From Acanthosepion esculentum (Eukaryota > Mollusca > Cephalopoda > Sepiida > Sepiidae), in contig OZ038480.1 in assembly GCA_964036315.1 (NCBI GenBank), positions 14,262,305 through 14,326,304 of the forward strand: 64,000 nt of DNA. Direction: 5' to 3'. Position numbers and translations under genes: made by a program. This document shows positions 43,930 through 53,916 of the stretch, piece by piece. Within the stretch, counting starts at the first letter, position 1. Each line of letters starts with the position of its first letter. A model generated the notes under the pieces. It saw nothing but the letters and a program-made list of their open reading frames with translations. It had not been told where the DNA came from and ran no database searches.

Positions 43930-44616
43930 TCAATTTTGAGTTCTGTAGTTTATTGTTGCCTATCGTATCTAACCTTCCCTACCTAATTTGATGATGGCCC
44001 AAACAAGAGCTCTCCGCAGGAACTAGCTTAAATGCCGCCCGACAGACACATGCGTATAATCGTTTCTCTCCAAGCATGGCGATAAATGACAGTAAGATGC
44101 TATTAAATTGCAGCTTTTTTGGATCGGCCAATATCTTGCACGGAAGACACGAACGCGTTTTGTCCCAGGAGGTAAACCATTTTCCCTCTTACAAACAATC
44201 AGTCAGTTCCATGCGTGTTACACGCTTAGTCGATCATGTATCTTTCGATACATGACTGACGAGGAAGATTTTTTTCCCGCAGTACGTTGCCATTTCTTTC
44301 TGCGGTAGACCAGTTGCTACCGAACCCGATCTGTCCTGCTATTTACCCATAACTGGGGGAAGAAGAAGGGAATTCATACCTTTACCATAATTTAGCTAAC
44401 TAGCTAACAATTTTGAGTTCTGTAGTTTATTGTTGCCTATCGTATCTACCCTTCCCGACCTATTGTGATGAAGGCCCCATCAAGAGCCCTCCGCCGGAAC
44501 TAGATTAAATGCCGCCAGACAGACACATGCGTGTGTGTGTTTTAATCGTTTCTCTTCAAGCATGGCGATAAATGACACTAAGATGCTATTAAATTGTAAC
44601 TTTTTAGATCGGCGGA
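43930..44616 (+). repeat. Direct duplication of a ~200-bp segment
   Basis: Segment 1 (43931-44126) and segment 2 (44409-44616) share TTTTGAGTTCTGTAGTTTAT, TGCCTATCGTATCTA, CAGACAGACACATGCG or GACAGACACATGCG, AAGCATGGCGATAAATGACA and AAGATGCTATTAAATTG. Offset is about 478 bp. Confidence 0.9.
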
Positions 44617-44654
44617 ACTGAGATTAGGAGAGAGGACAAAAAGACAAACTTTCG

Positions 44655-44730
44655 AAGGGTTACAAAGAACAGTAAGTTATGGAGAGCCATGATCGCCCAC
44701 TTCCTGAAAGGACACGTCACAGAAGAAGTT
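44655..44730 (+). pseudogene. LINE ORF2 extreme C-terminus
   Basis: SKLWRAMIAHFLKGHVTEE, the same ending as at 35835-35960. Only about 25 codons are legible. It abuts a Helitron-like start. Confidence 0.5.
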
Positions 44731-45390
44731 ATCTATATATATAAAATAGTAGCCTCTGTCTGTTTGTTATCGAACTCCTCCTCGGATTTTGGAGATAGAC
44801 CCCCATAACTAACCATATATATTCTGAAACTACATTACCCAGTGTACTTGGATAATTATATTTCATTTTGATCAAATGGGGTCCTCGGTGGGGGGGACAC
44901 CATTCCCGCACTGATTTTCCCCCCTTTTGATTTAAATTAAATTTAAATTTGAACAAGGGAATGACTCCTAGTGTACTTGGACAAGTATATTTCATTTTGA
45001 TCAAAGGAGGTCCTCAGGGGACACCTCCATACTGAAAATTGTTTTCCCTTTTATTTAAATTAAATTTTTAACAAGGGAATCACTCCTACCCAAAATATAG
45101 AAGGAGAAACCCTGAAGATGGAGGTCACATCGGCATTGGGTAGTGCCTTGCAATACATATTTCTTGCGACAGTTCAAATGTCATATCAATGCTGAAATCT
45201 GTTCATCATTCAGGTATTGCATTAAATACATATCAAAGGGATCAGATCAAGCTGTTTTGAACAGACCCAACACTGACAATTTTTCCCTTTAATTTAGATT
45301 AAATTTAAATTTGAACAAGGGAATGACTCCTATCCAAAATACAGAAGGAAAAAGCCAGAAGATGGAGGTCACATCAGCAAGATCATTGAG
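44731..45390 (+). mobile_element. Helitron-like 5' end with internal ~129-bp repeats
   Basis: Starts TCTATATATATAAAATAGT followed by CCTCTGTCTGTTTGTTAT, the usual opening of animal Helitrons (TC start, TATAAAA, then TGT-rich). Internal repeats: GTGTACTTGG at 44842 and 44971, and AACAAGGGAAT-ACTCCT at three places (44950, 45072, 45315). No CTRR end with hairpin was located, so the 3' end is uncertain. Confidence 0.5.
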
Positions 45391-45394
45391 TAAT

Positions 45395-46205
45395 ATTAAA
45401 AGGCAACATTTTTCTGCACAATTTATAACAATAATTTAAAATCAATCATCATTTTCTTACAAAAAAATTGGCTAAGTTCATATAAAATGCCAGATGAAAA
45501 GCGTACAAAATCCACAAAATAAAAAAAAAGAACGTATAAAAAACTAAAAAAAAATCTCCAGAGCTAATAGACAGGAAAGAAAATTAGCTAATCTCAGAAT
45601 AAAAATTATCACAAAATCTTAAACAATTTAAAACAATGACTATGCATCATAAGCCAGAATCTACCAAACAGAATGTAAATAATGCCTCCCACTCCCATTC
45701 GGCAAAAGAGCACAATACGAAGATATATCACTTATTGAATGCAGTAATTGTGTCGAAACATGTCAGGACTTAAAGAAAAAGAATATACGAACGTAAGAGG
45801 AACTTTTCATTAAAATAAGTGAAAGAGTGTCCCTCCGAAAAATTCATAATCACGATTTTGTCCTGCAAATAATAAAAAATGAATTTAATCAGACGAAGAT
45901 GTATTGAAAGTAACATGATATATGAGTCTCGTATAATTAACATATGACAGGGCGATTACAGATTGTCCTTACTAAATGACTACTGAAAAAATGTCTGATG
46001 CGTAAAGCTGAACAATGAATAAAAATAGATATGAAATTTGGCAAAATCTAATTTCTATCATGATAAATTTAAAGTGAAAATCCGGCGTTCAGAGGCTTAA
46101 CGTGATTCATGTTTTGTCTCGTGAATGCAGATTTGGTTCTTGCGAAACCAAAAAATTTATTCCGATCCCACTAATTTAACGACGAAAGATGACAAATTAT
46201 ATATT
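45395..46205. other. No recognisable gene
   Basis: AT-rich. No ORF above about 60 codons and no repeat match. Confidence 0.5.
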
Positions 46206-46207
46206 CG

Positions 46208-46279
<72 letters not shown>

Positions 46280-46438
46280 TTATTATATATTAAAATATAT
46301 ATATTAATATATATTTATATTATATATTCACTATATATATGATAGATATATATATTTACATATATAAATATATATATGAACACACATATATAAAATGCAC
46401 ACACACACATATAAAATGCACACACACATATATATATG

Positions 46439-46497
<59 letters not shown>

Positions 46498-46586
46498 TAT
46501 TTAAATTTGGATGAAAATCCGACACAGTGGTAAATATATAAGTCAATCTGTAAACGAATTAAAAAAAATGTCGCGTGTTTTTAAAT

Positions 46587-46657
<71 letters not shown>

Positions 46658-46834
46658 ATGTATATATATATATATATGTACATATATATTATATATACAT
46701 ATATAAATATATATATATATGTACGCCCACACGTATACACACACACCTCACACATATTTAGATGAAAATCTGACACAGTGGTAAATATATAAGATAATAT
46801 GGAGACGTATTAAAAAAAGGCCGCGTTTTTATAT

Positions 46835-46879
<45 letters not shown>

Positions 46880-46880
46880 T

Positions 46881-46921
<41 letters not shown>

Positions 46922-47016
46922 ACACAAATATATTATTTAAATTGGGATGAAAATCCGACATTGGTAAATATATAGACAATTTGTAAACGTATTAAAAAAA
47001 GGTCGCGTTTTTATAT

Positions 47017-47067
<51 letters not shown>

Positions 47068-47136
47068 TAAATTTGGATAAAAATCCGTCGCGTTTTTATA
47101 TGGTATATATATAATATATATACCGTTTATATATGG

Positions 47137-47216
<80 letters not shown>

Positions 47217-47239
47217 TATATAATATAGATATATACATA

Positions 47240-47271
<32 letters not shown>

Positions 47272-47308
47272 ATATATAGATATATATATATTATTTAATA
47301 TATATATA

Positions 47309-47366
<58 letters not shown>

Positions 47367-47405
47367 ATATATATTTATATATTATTTAAATTTGGATAAA
47401 AATCC
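46208..47405 (+). repeat. Composite AT minisatellite: unique block repeated five times between (AT)n tracts
   Basis: A block of up to 95 bp (ATTATTTAAATTTGGATGAA, AATCCGACA, GTGGTAAATATATA, ACGTATTAAAAAAAGG and CGCGTTTTTATATGG) occurs at about 46495, 46752, 46928, 47064 and 47378, each followed by an (AT)n tract of different length. The blocks shrink to the right. Short CACACA runs sit at 46380-46430 and 46888-46925. Confidence 0.9.
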
Positions 47406-47437
47406 TACACAATGGTTCGATTCTCGGTAGTGGATGC

Positions 47438-47483
47438 GCACCGCTGATGTGTCCCAAAATAAGACGAAACGGCCGTTCAGTGC
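47438..47483 (+). ncRNA. Hammerhead ribozyme relic, type 2
   Basis: GCACCG, CTGATGT, GTCCCAAAATAAGAC, GAAA, CGGCCG, TT, CAGTGC. Compared with the intact copy at 19687, A9 is now T, stem II and stem I each have a mismatch, and the cleavage triplet is GTT. It follows GGTTCGATTCTCGGTAG, which is also upstream of the 19.7-kb copy. Confidence 0.8.
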
Positions 47484-47507
47484 ATTCTGTTGAGGATTAC
47501 TTTAGAT

Positions 47508-47509
<2 letters not shown>

Positions 47510-47591
<82 letters not shown>
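47510..47591. repeat. (AT)n microsatellite
   Basis: About 40 AT units immediately after the hammerhead relic's tail. Confidence 0.98.
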
Positions 47592-47592
<1 letters not shown>

Positions 47593-47679
47593 ATGCTTGG
47601 TTCATTAAATAATATATACAAGTGTTGTCTATTTATTTTATGTAAATTCTTATCATATTGGCTGATAAGCTTAATAACA

Positions 47680-47800
47680 TTATCATTAAACGAAGAAAGA
47701 AAATCACAATATTGATACATGTTTTTTAATCCTATCTAAGCTTTCGGCTTACATAAGCCATTATCAAACATGACAATTACATTACAATATATTAAGCAAT
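47680..47800 (-). repeat. Left inverted arm of a Penelope-like composite
   Basis: AAGAAAATCACAATATTGAT (reverse of 49190-49209) and CTAAGCTTTCGGCTTACATA with GCCATTATCAAA (reverse of 48285-48315). Two different downstream sites match parts of this arm in inverted orientation. Confidence 0.85.
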
Positions 47801-47869
47801 ACACTGATAACACATTAATGATAGTCACACCACAAACTCGCTTTCACGACGCTTGACTCTACATTTGAA

Positions 47870-48073
47870 TCATTTTTAGGCATTTAAAACAACATGCCTG
47901 GCCGCATACACAATTCCGGAAAATCCTCGTTGAAAACACAACTATACTTAGACATGAAAACAATAAACAAAAACTAAAAATTCTTGAAGCTATATACATA
48001 AAACCGTTGAAAACTAACCTAAACAAAATAAACTATGAAATCTTCACAAATATTCTTAAATGCCTATAATTAG
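47870..48073 (+). pseudogene. Penelope-like GIY-YIG endonuclease, C-terminal fragment
   Basis: One frame reads RHLKQHAWPHTQFRKILVEN, TTILRHENNKQKLKILEAIY, IKPLKTNLNKINYE and IFTNILKCL-stop, open for about 63 codons. The HxxWPHxxFxxILVEN, LRHENNxxKLxILEAIYI order matches the tail of the fragment at 17067-17400. The GIY and YIG motifs themselves are not present. It lies between the inverted arms at 47.7 and 48.3 kb, consistent with a deleted Penelope-like insertion. Confidence 0.85.
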
Positions 48074-48244
48074 TAACAGAAGCCATTGTGTTATACCAAC
48101 GGCTTCCCATACTTCTCGTTTTCACTCTCGCGTGGTCATGTGTAACGTCATGAGCTGCGGTGCGATTTTCGCTTCCATGCACGACTTTGTCGTTGCTTGG
48201 AAATCATCCATGTAAACAAAAACAGACTATCATTATTGTTTTGT

Positions 48245-48340
48245 CCGTGTATTGCTTAATATATTGAAATGCAATTGTCATATTTGATAATGGCTTATGT
48301 AAGCCGAAAGCTCAGATAGGATTAAAAAATATATAATCAT
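48245..48340 (+). repeat. Right inverted arm of a Penelope-like composite
   Basis: GTATTGCTTAATATATTG, AATTGTCAT, TGATAATGGCTTATGTAAGC, CGAAAGCTCAGATAGGATTA. It is the reverse complement of 47720-47800. It has a strong hairpin GGCTT-ATGT-AAGCC directly followed by CGAAAG. Confidence 0.88.
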
Positions 48341-48469
48341 TACTTTTATTGAACAAAGTAACTAATAATAACAAAAAAAGTCATTGAAACAAAGCAAGTT
48401 CAGTCGACCAATGATGACAATTACAGAACAACGTAACTATAAACAATTTTTTCTATCCTCTGCCAGGCG

Positions 48470-49170
48470 CTATGATGGAGAAAGCATTACCTCGAACCGT
48501 CGCCAGTGAGACACGCTGCAAGAGCTGGGATGAAATAAAATGCGAGGCCAATTTTACTAATTTGAGGCTCTCTTTGGATCAGCATCGCCTCACCTGTCTA
48601 CTATTTGCTTCAGAACCGAATAGTGGCGCCTGGCTCAACGCAGTGCCCTCTTCATCTACCGGTACCCTTCTAGATTTTGAGTGCACTCGGGTCGGAGTCG
48701 CGATCCGTCTTGGACTCAAATTATGTGAGCGTCACAGATGCAGATGTGGAGCTCCATCGATGAGTTTGGTTTGCATCCTCTCTCCTGTCGTCGTAGTGCC
48801 GGCCGCTTTCCACGGCATGCAGCAATTAACGACATCATCAAAAGAGGCTTGGAAACAGCTAGGTTCCCTCCCAAATCGAACCCGTAGGCCTCGACCGTGG
48901 TGATGGCATTACCATCTTCCCTTTTAAAATGGGTAAGTCGTTGATTTTGGATGCGTCATGTGCGGATACATTTTCGGCCGGTAATTTGATCAGGTTCGCG
49001 GTTGAGCCGGGGTTCGTCGCCCGAGACTCAGAGATAAAAAAAAATAGCTAAATATTCTTCTCTTGCTGATAGATTTTTTTTACTCCTGTGGCAGTGGAGA
49101 CTTCAGGGGTTATTGGCCCTCGTTCGATGGCGTTCCTTCGGAGGATTGGCGCGATTGCGTCTCGATTAAG
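48470..49170 (+). pseudogene. Non-LTR retrotransposon ORF C-terminus (after RT)
   Basis: Frame 1 (48472 to about 48755): KSWDEIKCEANFTNLRLSLD, EPNSGAWLNAVPSSSTGTLL, VGVAIRLGLKLCERHRCRCG. A +1 shift then continues DEFGLHPLSCRRSAGRFPRH, AAINDIIKRGLETARFPP, VGLDRGDGITIFPF, SLILDASCADTFSAGNLI and AVEPGFVARDSEIKK, ending at an A-run near 49040. The CxxHRCRCGA and LHxLSCRxSAGRxxRH cysteine/histidine motifs and GLDRGDG-DG segment belong to the domain that follows the RT in a marine-invertebrate LINE clade. One frameshift plus terminal decay. It is inserted within a Penelope-like composite (arms at 47680 and 49165). Confidence 0.87.
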
Positions 49171-49222
49171 GATTAAAAAATATGTATCAATATTGTGATT
49201 TTCTTTCTTCGTTTAATGGTAC
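49165..49222 (+). repeat. Outer right arm matching 47680-47735 in reverse
   Basis: GGATTAAAAAATATGTATCA then ATTGTGATTTTCTTTCTTCG. It pairs with 47680-47735, so the LINE fragment and Penelope pieces between are bracketed by inverted arms. Confidence 0.88.
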
Positions 49223-49835
49223 TGTGAACGAAGCCCATTAAAAAAAACATCAAAATTTCGAAAGGCAATTTTCGCCAGCTTCGACATTATTTCGAAAATT
49301 ACACTACACAGTCTTTCTTTCCCAATATGATCTTTTCGTATAGCAAGTCAAGCTCAATATATAAATATAAGTGTTCGTATATAAATGTATGCGTGTATGT
49401 AATTCGAGTGTAGATGCCAATTATTACATGAATGTAGATACTTGCTTGTTGGCTGTGTGTCGTGTCTGGAATACATCAAAAGAGTAGAGATCAAATGTGT
49501 CACATTTGGCCATCTCTTGTTGCTCCCTAAGTGATTGCATATGTGCACAGTCGACCGAACACTTCCGGGAGTATGATGGATGGGCGATGCTTGAAAGGAA
49601 GCCAACATAAACAGCCAATCCGAAACGAGGTATTTGGATTTTAACACATGAATAAAAACGTTTTATCAATCTGAAAGATATACAAGATGGAGTTTTTTAC
49701 TATTCGAAACAAACAACCTTATTTTTACGTAGGAAAACATATACGTGTGTGCTTGAACGTGTGTACAATTTTGTATTTATTTTTATATAGGTTTAACTGT
49801 ATGTAAATATGTACACACTTGGAATAAAGATCCAT
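49223..49835. other. No recognisable gene
   Basis: Mixed DNA with short unrecognised frames on the minus strand (49354-49669). No repeat match. Confidence 0.4.
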
Positions 49836-50217
49836 TGGGCATCTCGACGTGGTGTAATGGTTAGCAAGCTGGTCTCGCTACATCAATTAAGACCGAATAA
49901 TGAACTCGATCCAACGTGGGTGCCACATACTTTCGGCCTTGACTCTTAGAAAATCGTTTGGGGCACTTCAACATGGTGTAATGGTTAGCAAACTGGCTTC
50001 CCTAGATCTATTACGTCTGAATAGTGAGGTCGATCCTCACTGGGTGCCCTATACTTTCGACCGCGAGCCACATCTAAGCTACTCTTAGAAAATCATTTCG
50101 ACACCTCGAGGCGGTGTAATCGTTAGCAAGATTGTGTCGCAAAAACATTTACGACTGAACAGGGAGCTCGAACTTCACTGGATGGCGTATACTTTCGGCT
50201 TTGTACCAAATCTAAGA
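49836..50217 (+). mobile_element. Three tandem tRNA-derived SINE monomers
   Basis: Heads start at about 49837, 49961 and 50101 (GGTGTAATGGTTAGCAAGC or close variants), each with a B-box region (GAACTCGATCC, GAGGTCGATCCTCAC, GAGCTCGAACTTCAC) and the short body ATACTTTCGGCC or a variant. Spacings are 124 and 140 bp. The monomers differ from each other, so they are old tandem insertions or an oligomeric SINE. A single monomer is at 24003. Confidence 0.87.
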
Positions 50218-50312
50218 TATATATATAAATAAAAAGATATATATATATAAAGATATAGATATATATATATAAAGATATATATATATATATATCAAGATAT
50301 ATATATATGCAA

Positions 50313-50357
<45 letters not shown>

Positions 50358-50358
50358 A

Positions 50359-50404
<46 letters not shown>
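50218..50404. repeat. (AT)n arrays with AAAGATATA units
   Basis: AAAGATATATATAT units alternate with longer AT tracts (50324-50354, 50361-50401). Confidence 0.95.
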
Positions 50405-50625
50405 ATATGAAGAAATATAGTCTTAAACTGTGCTATATTTATGGGATAAAGTGCTCAATATCAGAGATAGACCGAGTAAATATAAAAGTGAACATAGAAG
50501 TCAACACTTAGAGACGACAGTCTGTTTCATGCTAGATGCAATCGTCAGGCCACTAGTGCTGTTATTTTTCTCGGCTATTTCTATATATGGGTCAGTGGTG
50601 CATTGTGGGTAGTCTATTTTGGCGG

Positions 50626-50667
<42 letters not shown>

Positions 50668-50773
50668 CAATTTGTAAATCTTCCCTTCTAACAACAGCTT
50701 TCGACTTGGTTTCACCTTCATAAAACTCATTTTATTTAAATTTTAAGCCTGATGTAAATAATCATATACATAA

Positions 50774-50832
<59 letters not shown>

Positions 50833-51017
50833 CAACAATCCCTCTTTTGTACATGTTTCGCTGAAGACCACTGACAATGTACTGCGATTAAGATTTTTTA
50901 TTTAATTTTTCGCGTCCGTACACATGTTTTCTTTTCTGGACACCAAGCGTGTAAAAAACCGTCCAAATGTTCCGAATTTGTGAGCGCTTTCAGCTACACT
51001 TTTAGCCATTATCAAGG
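50405..51017 (+). mobile_element. Composite Penelope block, copy 1
   Basis: Pseudo-LTR fragment (50405-50628), AT array (50628-50665), block B (GACAATTTGTAAATCTTCCC to TAAATTTAT), AT array (50778-50831), then block C (GGCAACAATCCCTCTTTTGT to CCATTATCAAGGGTGAT). The same five-part order recurs at 57485-58127, with AT tracts of other lengths. It leads directly into Penelope endonuclease coding sequence at 51018. Confidence 0.92.
50508..50558 (-). ncRNA. Hammerhead ribozyme motif, pseudo-LTR type
   Basis: On the minus strand: GTGGC, CTGACGA, T-TGC-ATCTA-GCA-T, GAAA, ACA-GAC-TGT, GTC, GTCTC. The core is intact. Stem I next to the core is GGC/GTC (one wobble), and CAC/GTG is possible beyond an internal loop. 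Confidence 0.72.
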
Positions 51018-51400
51018 GTGATTTTTTTTTTTTACTTTTTAACTGAATGTATGGGTTGGATATATGTATCTGCAAAATCAAAATTACAAAGAACCAACAT
51101 TATTTATGACTTCAAATGCCACTTAAGCAACTGTGTCACTGATCAAACAAAACGCATAAACAATTACATCCGTCACACTATTACGTGCCTATTCAGACGC
51201 CATCCTTTACACCTACCGGACCGCTGCTCAGAAGTCATTTGAACGCACAACTGCACATAAAAGACTCCATCCGAAACATACTAGTCGAAAATACACGAAT
51301 AGTACAAGCATCCACATGCTAAAAATTATTAAAAATAATGGAAGCTTTAATAATAAAAAAAGAAAAATCCAACAAACAACAACAACAAAAACGAACACGG
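51018..51400 (+). pseudogene. Penelope-like GIY-YIG endonuclease fragment
   Basis: NIIYDFKCHLSNCV holds the first tyrosine motif with a Cys pair. NNYIRHTITCLFRR is the YIG-x-T-x-x-x-L-x-RR segment with YIG changed to YIR, then HPLHLPDRCSEV and, in other frames, SHLNAQLHIK, ILVENTRIVQ and [13 protein letters not shown]. This is the Penelope endonuclease domain. Frameshifts, the altered YIG, and absence of the RT make it a pseudogene. Upstream block C is probably the same element's non-coding part. Confidence 0.83.
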
Positions 51401-51433
51401 CCACAATGTTCTGACCGTGCTTGGAAAATAAAA

Positions 51434-51698
51434 CATCCTTATAACTCTAGATACATACACACAAACTATGAATCGCAGTACATTTTCATTCATCTTCAAC
51501 GAAACATATATATATATATATATGTATATATTTACACACACACACATATATATATATACATATATGTATATATATATATATATATATACATATATGCATA
51601 TATATATGTGTGTGTATATATAGATACATACATATATGTATATATATATATATATACATATATGTATATATATATATACATATATGTATATATATATA

Positions 51699-51731
<33 letters not shown>

Positions 51732-51803
51732 GTTTCGTTGAAGATGAATGAAAATGTACTGCGATTCATAGTTTGTGTGTATGTATCTAGAGTTATAAGG
51801 ATG
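51434..51803. repeat. Perfect 73-bp inverted repeat around a 224-bp AT/ACATAT core
   Basis: Arms 51434-51506 and 51731-51803 are exact reverse complements over all 73 bases (CATCCTTATAACTCTAGATA at the outside, CATCTTCAACGAAACA at the inside). The core is TATA with ACATATGTATAT units. Frames through it are low-complexity Tyr/Ile artefacts. Confidence 0.95.
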
Positions 51804-51867
51804 CCTTTTAATCGATTCATGGAAGATTGAAGTTTATAAGCAGTAAATTCGACCTTACCAACCGAAC

Positions 51868-52030
51868 GATCTTCTGTGGCCGAATCGGTTAAAAGCACGT
51901 CAGGCTATATGACGGTTTCGTATAGGATGCAGGTTCGAATCCTGTCGGAGGACGAATATTTTCTATGAAAATCACTCGGATATTCAGGCCGGTAAATGCT
52001 GCTTAATACTGTTATGTTAATACTGTTATG
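51868..52030 (+). mobile_element. tRNA-derived SINE (class II tRNA-like head)
   Basis: The head forms a cloverleaf: 7-bp acceptor (TCTTCTG/CGGAGGA), TGGCCGAATCGGTTAA (A box), a perfect 5-bp anticodon stem CGTCA/TGACG with loop GGCTATA, a long variable region, and T arm GCAGG-TTCGAAT-CCTGT (B box GGTTCGAATCC). Position 33 is G and the anticodon position reads CTA. The body (GACGAATATTTTCTATGAAA, ATTCAGGCCGGTAAATG) marks it as a SINE rather than a tRNA gene. Sister of 15952-16090. Confidence 0.85.
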
Positions 52031-52062
52031 CTTAATACTGAATGTTAAACGTAAAAATGTCT

Positions 52063-52064
<2 letters not shown>

Positions 52065-52112
<48 letters not shown>
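52065..52112. repeat. (AT)n microsatellite
   Basis: About 24 AT units. Confidence 0.97.
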
Positions 52113-52114
<2 letters not shown>

Positions 52115-52139
52115 CTATAGATAGATAGATATGTGTGTA

Positions 52140-52530
52140 CCTGTCTATATTTTTGAGATGAGGTATTGTTTATTTCGCTCACTGGAGTAGACTGTTCTAG
52201 TTCCACATGCCATGTTTTATGGATCTTGCTTATCAGTTATCGCCTGTTAAATTCCCTCTGAAAATTCTCCACTGCCTTAACCGGGTGAACTCACACTCTT
52301 GGGCCCTGTCTCTGGGCAGAGGAAAACTTTCAATGGGAAAATTAACAGGAGATAACTGGTAACTGATATCCATTAAACATGGCACGTAGAAGTAGAACAG
52401 TATACACCAGTGAGCGAATAAAGGGTTCAGTTTGACATTCCAACCACCTGAGGAAGGCCGGAGCGTATAACGGCCGAAAAGTTGTAATAAATATGGCGAC
52501 AAAGATGAGGACAATAGTCCGAATACATTT
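52140..52530. mobile_element. Rearranged SINE / 107-bp-family composite
   Basis: A minus SINE body fragment (52170-52310: GACTGTTCTAGTTCCACATG, TCTCCACTGCCTTAACC) faces a plus copy (52335-52440: TTAACAGGAGATAACTGG, GGCACGTAGAAGTAGAAC), then CCACCTGAGGAAGGCCGGAG and a plus 107-bp unit to 52530. The two SINE halves are inverted relative to each other. Confidence 0.8.
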
Positions 52531-52671
52531 TACTTATAAATCCGACATATTTTTATCAATTTAAGTGTTATTTTTACTGGATACTCGTATTTGTATAGAC
52601 GTTTCATTTATTTATTAAACAATATTTAGTTCGTTTATTTGCCTGGCTATTCGAGAGATCTTATTAAAGAA

Positions 52672-52912
52672 AAATGCTTCCAGCGAGAGGATTCATTCCT
52701 GTGTCGTCTCCTTTCTTCGGAATAGAAAAATGCTTCCAGCGGCAGGATTCGTGCCTGCGTCATTTCCTTTCTTCGGAACAAAAAAAATGCTTCCAGCGGC
52801 AGGAGTCCTGTTTGCGGCGCCTCCCTTCTTCGAAATAGAAAATTGCTTCCACCGGCAGGATTCGTTTCCTGCGTCGTCTCCCTTCTTCGGAATAGAAAAA
52901 TGCATGGTCGAA
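52672..52912 (+). repeat. 56-57-bp minisatellite, 4 copies
   Basis: TGCTTCCA recurs at 52675, 52731, 52788 and 52844, each unit running through GCGGCAGGATTC or a variant to CCTTTCTTCGGAATAGAAAA. Units are GC-richer than the surroundings. An open frame crosses it, but the repeat length is not constant in frame. Confidence 0.92.
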
Positions 52913-53067
52913 AGTATATCTATCATGGGATGCTGAAAACTGAAAAGTGATTTTTAGTGATGAATGTAACCGGGAGTTACAGTCTAATGCAATGCAATTT
53001 ATGTAAGAATACCAGTGCGAGATAAAAACAATTAAAGATGCACCACAAAACAGAGGCATAGTCATGG

Positions 53068-53230
53068 ATGGCGTATCGGATTGAGGAATCGGAGAGACGA
53101 GTTCAAATTCCATTCGAATCCATTACATTCATTTATATGCTAATACCCTTAGGATAACTATGAATCCACTTTTTCTCCCCCAGCTATTGTTAAATATCAG
53201 GACAGACTGAGTTCTATAGCCTTGTTGGAG
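53068..53230 (+). mobile_element. SINE head copy (10-kb family)
   Basis: GTATCGGATTGAGGAATCGG, GAGTTCAAATTCC and CATTACATTCATTTATATGC match 10065-10135. It then passes into GTTCTATAGCCTT, as at 10190, and is truncated. Confidence 0.78.
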
Positions 53231-53329
53231 GGGGGATTGTGCAGCAGGCTAACACATAAAAACTGGCTTGTTATAGAAACCGCAACGACATCTTCCGGCC
53301 CTATGGCCCTCAAGAAATTTAAAGGCATA

Positions 53330-53332
<3 letters not shown>

Positions 53333-53387
<55 letters not shown>
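53333..53387. repeat. (AT)n microsatellite
   Basis: About 27 AT units directly upstream of a pseudo-LTR copy. Confidence 0.97.
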
Positions 53388-53390
<3 letters not shown>

Positions 53391-53905
53391 TGAACATCGA
53401 AGTCAACACTTAGAGGCGACAATCTGTTTCATGCTAGATGCAATCGTCAGGCCACGAGTGCTGTTATTTCTCTCGGCTATTTATATATACGGGTCATTGG
53501 TGCACTGTGGGTAGTCTATTTTGGCGGATATTTTACCGGAAGTCGTTTATTTGTTTATTTATTTGTGTCAAATTATTTTCCTTGTTTTTATTTAATTTTA
53601 TTTTTATTTTTTATCTTATATATTTATTTATTTTTATTTTTTTTGGTCGGTGTTTTCTATTAAAGTAGTAAAAATTTGTTTATATAGCTTATTGTGGGTA
53701 TTCTATTATGGCGGTTATTTTACTGGATGTCGTTTATTTGTTTATTTATTTGGGTCAAATTATTTTGCTTGTTTTTATTTATTTTTCTTTTTTATCTTAT
53801 ATATTTATTTATTTATTATTTTTATTTTGATCGGTGTTTTTATTAACGTAATAAATTTTTTTTTATATAGCTTATTTAATAGTTGTTGGAAGATGCGTGT
53901 ATATA
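53388..53905 (+). mobile_element. Penelope pseudo-LTR-like repeat, upstream copy
   Basis: Starts AAAAGTGAACATCGAAGTCA, includes CTCGGCTATTTATATATACG and GTGGGTAGTCTATTTTGGCG, then a second partial unit about 185 bp on (GTGGGTATTCTATTATGGCG, TTTATTTGGGTCAAATTATT). It immediately precedes the Penelope ORF at 53917. An inverted counterpart follows the ORF at 55250-55905. Confidence 0.9.
53407..53460 (-). ncRNA. Hammerhead ribozyme motif, pseudo-LTR type
   Basis: On the minus strand: CAC, internal loop, GGC, CTGACGA, T-TGC-ATCTA-GCA-T, GAAA, ACA-GAT-TGT, GTC, GCC, loop, GTG. All core boxes are intact; stem I has GGC/GCC plus CAC/GTG around an internal loop. It lies antisense to the adjoining Penelope ORF. 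Confidence 0.78.
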
Positions 53906-53916
53906 GAGTGGTTTAT

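Noticed and set aside
51338..51898. Long open frames of about 137 and 183 codons through AT/CATATA repeats
   Set aside because: They consist of Tyr/Ile (TATA) and Thr/His (CACA) runs generated by the microsatellite and its palindromic flanks; no domain.
51868..51955. Candidate suppressor tRNA (CTA anticodon)
   Set aside because: Position 33 is not U, a SINE body follows, and a sister copy with a different loop exists.
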